From Lingula anatina (taxonomy: Eukaryota; Brachiopoda; Lingulata; Lingulida; Lingulidae), in contig NW_019775982.1 in assembly GCF_001039355.2 (NCBI RefSeq), forward strand, positions 39,322-103,321: a stretch of DNA of 64,000 nt, read 5' to 3'. Made by a program: the position numbers and the translations under genes. Below the pieces are notes generated by a model. It was not told where the DNA came from, made no database searches, and saw only the letters and a program-made list of their open reading frames with translations. This document shows positions 57,063 through 64,000 of the stretch, piece after piece. Position 1 is the stretch's first letter, and the number at the start of each line of letters is the position of its first letter.

Positions 57063-59902
57063 TCCGACTACTACCTGGTTGTGGTTACACAGTTAGCCAA
57101 TGGAAACTCGCGAATCGGCGAACATGATAAGAGGGCGCAGGGTCAATACTCAAGGCAGGTGTCAATTTTGAGAATGCACTGCAGTCTAAGATCATAGTAA
57201 AAGACATGAATATGTATCCAACACTATTCATTAATATTTGACCGCATCAAATGTGTGATGAGATTCAAATTTTAAATTTCTAAGGATAGAAGATGTAACA
57301 GCATTGGGTTTTGAATAATAAAACAAATCTTCAGAAAAGAGAACGTATGCTACCCTTTTTACCTCTTTAAACTTCTAGGTAGGCCTACTGACAGATCCTA
57401 AACCCATACCTCAAATCATGTTTACAAACACACCGTTCGTTTTCTTCTTGTTCTTATTCATTAATCTAGATAGATATCTGAAATGATTTATTTCTGAATT
57501 AAACACCATGCACTGTTATCAAACCAACCTTACTTTGATGGTATGCGATGTTGTCCTCTTTTCACAGCCATCTGTTCCTCCTTGTGACTAGCTGATCGTG
57601 ACACAGAAATGAATCTATATTAATTTTCTTTACCCGGTCTTCAATTATTTCGAACAAGTTTAGGCATATGAGTGAATGTCCACAATCGTCCAACAGTAAA
57701 ATCCATTATGATCTTGATAAGTTGGAACTCAATTTTTAGTTACTGTCAAACGTTGGTATCTTAACCTAAGATCTTTCACAAAGAACTGACCCCGATGAGT
57801 TTATCAGTAGAGTCATATAGCAATTTTAGGAATTGAATTATCTAGTATTGAAAGTGCCATGTGTCGTTTTCAGAAATTCAGAGCTCTGAAACTTAATTTA
57901 AATGCTAAATGTCAGTGTCCTGTGCTAAATAATAAGGACAAAAATGCACAATCGATGACTGTAAGAGCAGATAAATTTCATTTTATTCCATTCCTAGCCT
58001 TTCACGTTGAAAAAAAAACAACCATATACTTGACCAAAAATTGCTACAAACCATATAGTTTGCAGAATACTTTTCTTTTAAAAAGTCACAGAGTTGCTTG
58101 GTGCTTGTAGGCCTACTAGCTACATGGACATCAATGCGTCAGCCATATTGTTGCCATGGCAACCAACGGGCCAAAAGGGACTGCCACACTTGCAAATTAC
58201 TGGCGGTGCTGGCACATAGGCATTCATACTGTATGTCTACCCAGCTGCTATGATGATCATATGTAGGTATTCGATGTTTTAGTGTCTGGCGTATCTGGGT
58301 AGGTGCATTTCTAAACGTTTTATATGAAAATCCCAGTTTACATTTGCCCTGCAGCATTGTGCGAAATCGTACAGATACACGGTCTCCATAGCCTCTGTAA
58401 TTTTTTCAAGTAAAACTTTTGACAATTTCTTCACAAGCCCATAGGCCGAAGCGTCATGTAGAAGACATTGTACAGCTACCGTACGGTCATTGTTCAGTCA
58501 TTGTTCAGTGAACTTGCAGTGAGCGTGATTATAGTCAAACCTGTTTGTGGTTTCTTTCCATTCCTTTTTTTGGTGGTTTAGGAGACATAACGATAGTGAA
58601 GATGCTTAAAGCCTTAGAGTTATTCACTTGCATAAATTTGGAAATCGTAATTTTCCTTAATCTGACCAAATGGATGAAAAGAAATTATCGATCTTCAAGG
58701 AAGCCGCACGCACGGAAGACGTACGGCAACTGCACTGATTGGTACAATCACTTTTCAACAGAAAAGGCCAATTTTCCCCCGTGACCTCCAGATCATGCCA
58801 GAGTAATGTACTGTAAACGCACTCGTAGCTACTTAACCTGTCAAAAAAAATCGTATGGAATATCGCGGTGCCCGTGTCTAGGTTCAAACTTACTCCCTTT
58901 TTTAAAAAAATCCAACCCTCGTCATAGCAAAAAAAAAAAATGTAAAAAAAATTATACAACTACAGAAATTATAATCCCAGTCTCTGATTGGAACATATTT
59001 ATCTACGGAAATGAAAATAATTTCGTCAAGGATATAGCAGAAATACCCACCCTGTTTACGTCTTTTTCTTTTCTTTTTATCGTATTGTACATTGATCATT
59101 CATTATAAACGAAAACTCTCAATTTGCTGACTGATTTTTACAACTGTACTTAAATAATTTTTGTACTTCTCTCATTTTTTTTCTGAAAAAAAGGAATATC
59201 GGGTATATCTTATTGGCTAATAACAACCGATCAAATATTTAGCCATTTAGGTTGGATTAATACACAGACACGATAGATAAAATTACTAATTGATAAAAAG
59301 GAATTCTTGCAGATGTTAAAAATAAAGATAAAGCTCTGTGGTACTATTGAAACGAGTTCAATAACTAGATGTTTGCCTGTCAGCTTTTAACATTAGACTT
59401 ATTATAAAATAACACATCTTTTCATGTAGTTTTGATATTTGAGCTGAGGGACAGAATCATCTTTCCGTTTAAATGATATGACCATTTGGTTTGGATTGTT
59501 TTTCGTGTTTTGTGCATATTATGAGCTCCAGGAACATGTCAAGTCGGCGATCGAATTGTCCAATGATCTCAGTGACTGTTTGTATCGTCCATATACTTGT
59601 GTGTGACATGACACTTACTGGGTGGTACTTGTGGACCGATCATCATAAGGACAAATCAGTAATCATTAAGAGGATTAAACATGAAGTTCATTTACTAAAC
59701 TGCATATACAGTATTCATGCGAACTGATATAATTGTAAAAAACATGGATAAGATAAGATCCTCAAATGCATACCCTCTTTCCTCATTTTATATTGAACTC
59801 AAAACACAATGCTCTAATGAAACGTTTATTTTCTTACAATTTTTTTAACAGAAAACTTTTATTGGATTATTTAGTCTTTGTTTCTTTCTTTATTGGCTAT
59901 AG
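57063..59902. other. Intergenic region upstream of the protease gene
   Basis: About 2.8 kb with no convincing gene. Open frames near 57859-58110, 58139-58357 and 58545-58784 have no recognisable domain or paired splice sites. Confidence 0.55.
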
Positions 59903-60093
59903 AAATGGACAAAGGCCTTGGCATTCAGTACCAACGTTCTGGATATACAGAATTTGATTTAAGATACATCTATGCATCATTGCAAAAGCAATCAAGTAAT
60001 CATTCACGAAATTCAAATTGCGGGATAGAATGGGTTCAAGAGTTCATTGAATCCGAGAAAAAGGCACCAATTCACCCCGGAGAAAGCAGATAA
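59903..60093 (+). CDS. Possible orphan last exon, unrecognised
   Basis: A strong acceptor (TTTCTTTCTTTATTGGCTATAG) is followed by an open frame beginning MDKGLGIQYQRSGYTEFDL and ending HPGESR and TAA, 63 residues of polar, protein-like composition. AATAAA follows within ten bases of the stop, and GT-rich DNA comes after it. No upstream exon was found in the window and no family was recognised. It may be the end of a small gene, a retroposed piece or a chance frame. Confidence 0.3.
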
Positions 60094-60273
60094 TGAATAA
60101 ACTACATGGATACAATACTGTGTGTGTACTATAAACGCTCGAATATTTATCTTCAATTCCAACAAACACTGTTCTCAAGATTGAAACCATAGTTTGTAAT
60201 CAACTTACGTTCTACGCAGAATTACACAACAGCATCAGTAGACGACGAGAAATAATGTATCGTTATCTGGCGA

Positions 60274-63200
60274 TCAACCGTGAGTCAGCTCTTCGCAATG
60301 AATACATTCCGACATGCGACGATGATAAGGACAGCACAAGCAGGAGACAAACATGACGTTCCGTATGTGTGTTCTTTGAAGCACCTTGCAGGATTCAGTG
60401 CTGAAATTACAATTAAAATAAACACGTAAAAGTAATTGCCATTCATTACAAACCAAATGATAAGTAAACAATTTAAAATGTAAACGTTCTTTTTCCTCAA
60501 TCAAAAACTGACTGCAAGGACCACAGGCTTCAGTAAAAAAAAACTTTTAGTATCTTTGTGTGGAAGGCAGTCAAAAAGTAAATAAGTTAAAAGACTTTTG
60601 TTAATTATCAACTTCTAATTTAAAAAAAGACGTACCAAAAGTTTAGATAGTCACAGGTGTTCTTATTAACATAAGCATACTTCCATGCAGCAAATTGCCC
60701 CCCTGAACACTGTGCATCAATGAGCTCTCCGTTTTGCCTCTTAACTCTTTTTGTTTTGTCACTCGGTTCCTCCTCTAGAAAAAAAATACAAAAAACGTCA
60801 CCAACTTTTTGTGAATGAAGCACTGTCATCATAATGACTTATATTATGTACATCACCAAAACCGCTTGGAATGTCAAGTAAATTTAGGAAATTAGGAAGG
60901 AGGTGGCAGTCAAACATTATTTGGAACTTTTAAAATTATGATTATTTGGACCAAGAGTGTGCCTTGTCTCCTCTTCTCAGGAGACGGAGGGGTGGGTTGA
61001 ATAATCCGACATCTACATGTATTATGTGGGAAAGGGTGCTATCAAAATCCGTTATGATAAACAGTACGTATCTAAGTTAACGACTCAATTTAGCATCTGG
61101 CATACAATTGGGATCTACATACATAGCGTATATTAAATTAGACGGCGCATTCATTTGGATCTTATATAGGCCTAGTATCTTTTACGTTGTTTGTGATCTA
61201 TGGTTTTGGTATTTAGAAGCAAGCCTTATGTGTTGCAGACCAACTCCAGCGTTACTCTTGCGTTTTTCTTGTTATTGTTGTTTTCTAGCTGTAAGTTTTT
61301 CTCCATTGATCTCATTATCAACGATTTGGCGTATTTATATCAAAAACGTAACGCATCTTAAAAGAAACTTGCTAAATATCATAATAACTAAATGTTCATC
61401 AAATTTGGGACCTTTATCTAATAAGAAAAACTCTAACAAGGGGCAGCCGTATAATTATAGAATCAGGTGCACTTTCAAATACCTTCAAGAAACTCGGCGT
61501 CAGCGGGTAGCTTTTCAAAACGGTACACTGGAAAGCCTCTTTCAGCAACGAAGTTTTGCATCTCTTTCGGCAAAAACTGAATGTTGGTGAGCGGCCCATC
61601 AGACAGATAAAACTTGCGCAAGACATCGATTGTTTCGTTGCTGTTCATCACACCATGTGCACTAGCCTGTATTGAAAATAGAGGAACACTTGAAACGTGT
61701 AGACAAGCAGTGTATAAATATTACACAGTTAAGAACTCATCTGGTCAAGCATATTTGCTATTTGGGGCATACATGTATATTGTGTTTAGAAATCGTTCAG
61801 TTGTCTCCGATATGTAGTTGAAGTAATGCGTAAAATATTTAAGTGGTACAAACCCAAAGTTTTGCCATTCCGATTTCAATGTGCTCAGGATCAGCATAAA
61901 TCGAACGATCCAGATTTATTAATTGGCACTGTTGGCTCGCTGGTAGGCAAAGTATTTCGTTTCCCTGTAAATAAAGCTTTTCATCAAGTTTTCCGTTTAC
62001 CTTTTTTTCTTTTTTTTTTTTTTTTTTTTTGAAAATATACTGTAACATTAATATAAAAAAATTGGCCAGACCGAAGTAAACACTAAATGATATACATTTT
62101 ATAAAAAATATAATGCATTGGCCAAGGTTTAGATATATTGATACACTGGCTATATACAACATTGGTCAAAAAGGTTGTCCCAACTTCAGTATCATGTGCT
62201 TTTATTTATAAATGATCACATCATAGGTGAAGATTGTTATAAATAGTGATTTTCATTCCAGATACCATAACTAACATGATAAGTGATACAGAGAATACAA
62301 ACTAGCGGTGAAGTTAATACCGACAATGACAATGATTGACATTTATTCCGTAATTTAAGGCCTCCGACCCAAAATACATGTCCAACTTCACCATAATTTT
62401 CTACTAGTAGTAATGTAATTATGAACACCGAATAAATATGAACATATATTCATAATTGTCCCTTTTTGAAAATTTTAAATGATTGTTAATGTTATAATAG
62501 TCACGTTCTTAGTCAAAACTGTGAATTAAACTCACTTCAATAGCAACAAAGCTTTTCTCGTAATGCAAATGCACTAGTTAAAAATCTTGCTAATGAGAAT
62601 ATGCCATCCGTACTAATGTCAGACAAAATCCAAGTAAATGAAAGTTCATTTTTACTGTGTTTTGTCCATAAGTACTGTATCTATCCCTCAAATCGCTATA
62701 CAACGGACACAGTAGTAGAAAGTGTATCTCGTTTTCTACAGTATGAAATCTACGGTCTTTTTCTATATTCATGTGGCGTCCTTTTTCAATCATCAGACTG
62801 TTGCTTGAGCAGCGAAAATTTGATAAATCACGTTTCTGTGTATAAGACAGTGGTAATGACAAATATCTTTCTGGATTTAGAACTATTTATACAGTTTGTA
62901 TGATGAGCACTTTGACGATGAGTTTATATCAGCAAACGTCTTTTGTAATGCACAGTCTGTCACTCGTGTTGTGAATTGGTTCATAAACTCATTAGCATCT
63001 CCTTACTCATCCACGATCCAGGCATAGCCGAAACCATACTGGAAAAGGAGGTGTTTTACATGGGTCGCCCACGTCGTCCTTCCTGCGGAGTCCAGCTGAT
63101 GCAACATGATATAGCAATGTCTTGGGTATCTCACTGAAGGCATAGATGTCAATCTTGTCCAATACTTGATGCACCTGGATATATAAGTTACGTATAACGG

Positions 63201-64000
63201 TATTCTCCCACATTCACTTAGCGCCATAAAATTTGTAACGTTTTGATTCAAACACGCTACTCGTTTGCAGAACTGGACATGAGTCCGTTCTATTTTTGAG
63301 TACTGCTGATAACCCCATATCTCAGGGGCATACATACATTTTAAGAATTGGTTTTATTGCTGAGTCAAAGAGTTTAAAGGCTTCGTTGTGGTGGAAAAAC
63401 CCAAAATACGACTGGTATCTCATTATCGCATTTACGGCCTCGGAGGCTTACATTCCAGCTGTTCAACAGTTCTAGCCCACGACATGCAGGTTGTGAAGAT
63501 TGTGCCTAGGTATTTGGAGTTAAAAACCACCTCGATTTCGCGACCCTGCAATGTCCACTTTTCATAGTGTCTAAGGGGTCCACCCCTCCGAAATACTATT
63601 ATTTTAGCTTTATCCAAATTTACTTTCAAATTAGTCGCTTCAACGAACACGGTCTGCCCCTTCTTAATTGCCTCACTTAAAGTTTCTATTATAGCTGATG
63701 CAAAGAGATTGCTATCGACACGAGCAAACAATACCGGGTTATGTATCAACTGCAACAGAAGACTCGAGTAAAGGCAAGTCAAATATTAGAACAAAACTCT
63801 GAAGAACAAATCAGGCTTAGTTTTAAAACACGTATAACAATTTTATTTGATGATAATAAGTCACGATCAACAAAAGCGTAGTTAAAATGGAAAATTTTAA
63901 ATAGCTAATACATCAAATAAATATCAATGTCTCATTACCTTTATTACATGTGTTGCTAGTTTAGTAGCCTGATGCACGACCTTCTCTCTCAAGTACCGCT
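60274..64000 (-). CDS. Unrecognised protein with cysteine-rich C-terminus, 5' partial, 5 exons visible
   Basis: Exons in transcript order: >63998-63939, 61964-61854, 61666-61483, 60774-60636, 60400-60274. All four junctions agree in phase and have good splice sites; the stop TGA is at 60274-60276. The product reads RYLREKVVHQATKLATHVIK, then GNEILCLPASQQCQLINLD, then a segment with LRKFYLSDGPLTNIQFLPKE, then EEEPSDKTKRVKRQNGELID, and a tail of about 70 residues with nine cysteines including SCLCCP and SECIHC. KTKRVKR followed by Gln is a canonical proprotein-convertase site, so the tail may be released with an N-terminal pyroglutamate. A secretory protein is inferred, but the signal peptide would lie outside the window. 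I do not recognise the family. Confidence 0.65.
62590..63785 (-). mobile_element. Degraded non-LTR retrotransposon (LINE) fragment
   Basis: Two minus-strand frames correspond to the C-terminal part of a LINE reverse transcriptase ORF: 63432-63782 has LKVNLDKAKIIVFRRGG and NSKYLGTIF, and 63003-63335 has YAPEIWGYQ, HVQFCKRVACL and CGRIPLYV. A third piece, 62590-62862, has ENEIHFLLLCPLYSDLRDRY, the usual end of such ORFs. They are separated by frameshifts, and the 5' part is missing, so the copy is dead. It lies in the first visible intron of the cysteine-rich gene, in the same orientation. The clade (Jockey/CR1/L2-like) cannot be fixed by eye. Confidence 0.8.

Noticed and set aside
58139-58357. 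A 72-codon minus-strand frame upstream of the protease gene
   Set aside because: It may be a transposon scrap, but no motif could be recognised.
1-64000. tRNA, rRNA, riboswitch or operon structures
   Set aside because: None was recognised by eye. The region is spliced animal genes with intergenic repeats; a tRNA scan would be needed to exclude isolated tRNA genes.

Overview
The window is eukaryotic genomic DNA from an invertebrate animal. Genes are split into many short exons with GT-AG (once GC-AG) introns. The DNA is AT-rich, carries microsatellites, and is scattered with Tc1-like, MITE-like and LINE remnants. The gene content and the frequent ATGTACATGTA-type words fit a spiralian such as a mollusc, but that is an inference from style; no species can be named.

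Layout. (1) 1635-32933, plus strand: the 3' part of a supervillin gene. Thirty exons can be joined in one continuous frame of about 1,832 residues. It has a long disordered N-terminal half with repeated short motifs, a gelsolin-like core and a C-terminal villin headpiece; the 5' exons lie before the window. A 3' UTR with several AATAAA signals runs to about 34.0 kb. (2) 34807-41415, plus strand: a three-exon gene for an unrecognised protein of about 1,587 residues. Most of it comes from one 4.2-kb exon made of tandem repeats around the core PF-x-C-P-S-D-D-S-L-G-P-N. Two perfect CRE palindromes sit just upstream. (3) 46450-57021, minus strand: a complete 16-exon gene for a secreted furin/kexin-type S8 protease with signal peptide, pro-region, catalytic domain, P domain and C-terminal PAN/apple domain. 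It keeps the Asp/His/Ser triad. It has lost the acidic substrate-pocket residues of furin and the basic cleavage site of the pro-region, so a non-basic specificity is inferred. (4) 60274-64000, minus strand: the 3' end of an unrecognised cysteine-rich protein with an internal KTKRVKR basic site, five exons visible. A degraded LINE lies in its first visible intron. A possible orphan last exon (59903-60093, plus) faces it.

The four loci share no obvious pathway. Supervillin acts at the actin-myosin cortex. The protease is predicted to be secreted. The cysteine-rich protein has a convertase-type site, but the neighbouring protease looks unfit to cut it.

Most promising for follow-up: the convertase-derived protease with coordinated loss of basic-site specificity and a PAN tail; the repeat-built protein of gene 2; and two motif arrays in the supervillin N-terminus, SILK-type PP1-docking motifs and a four-copy KTQP[VI]T module. 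No tRNA, rRNA, CRISPR array or viral sequence was seen.
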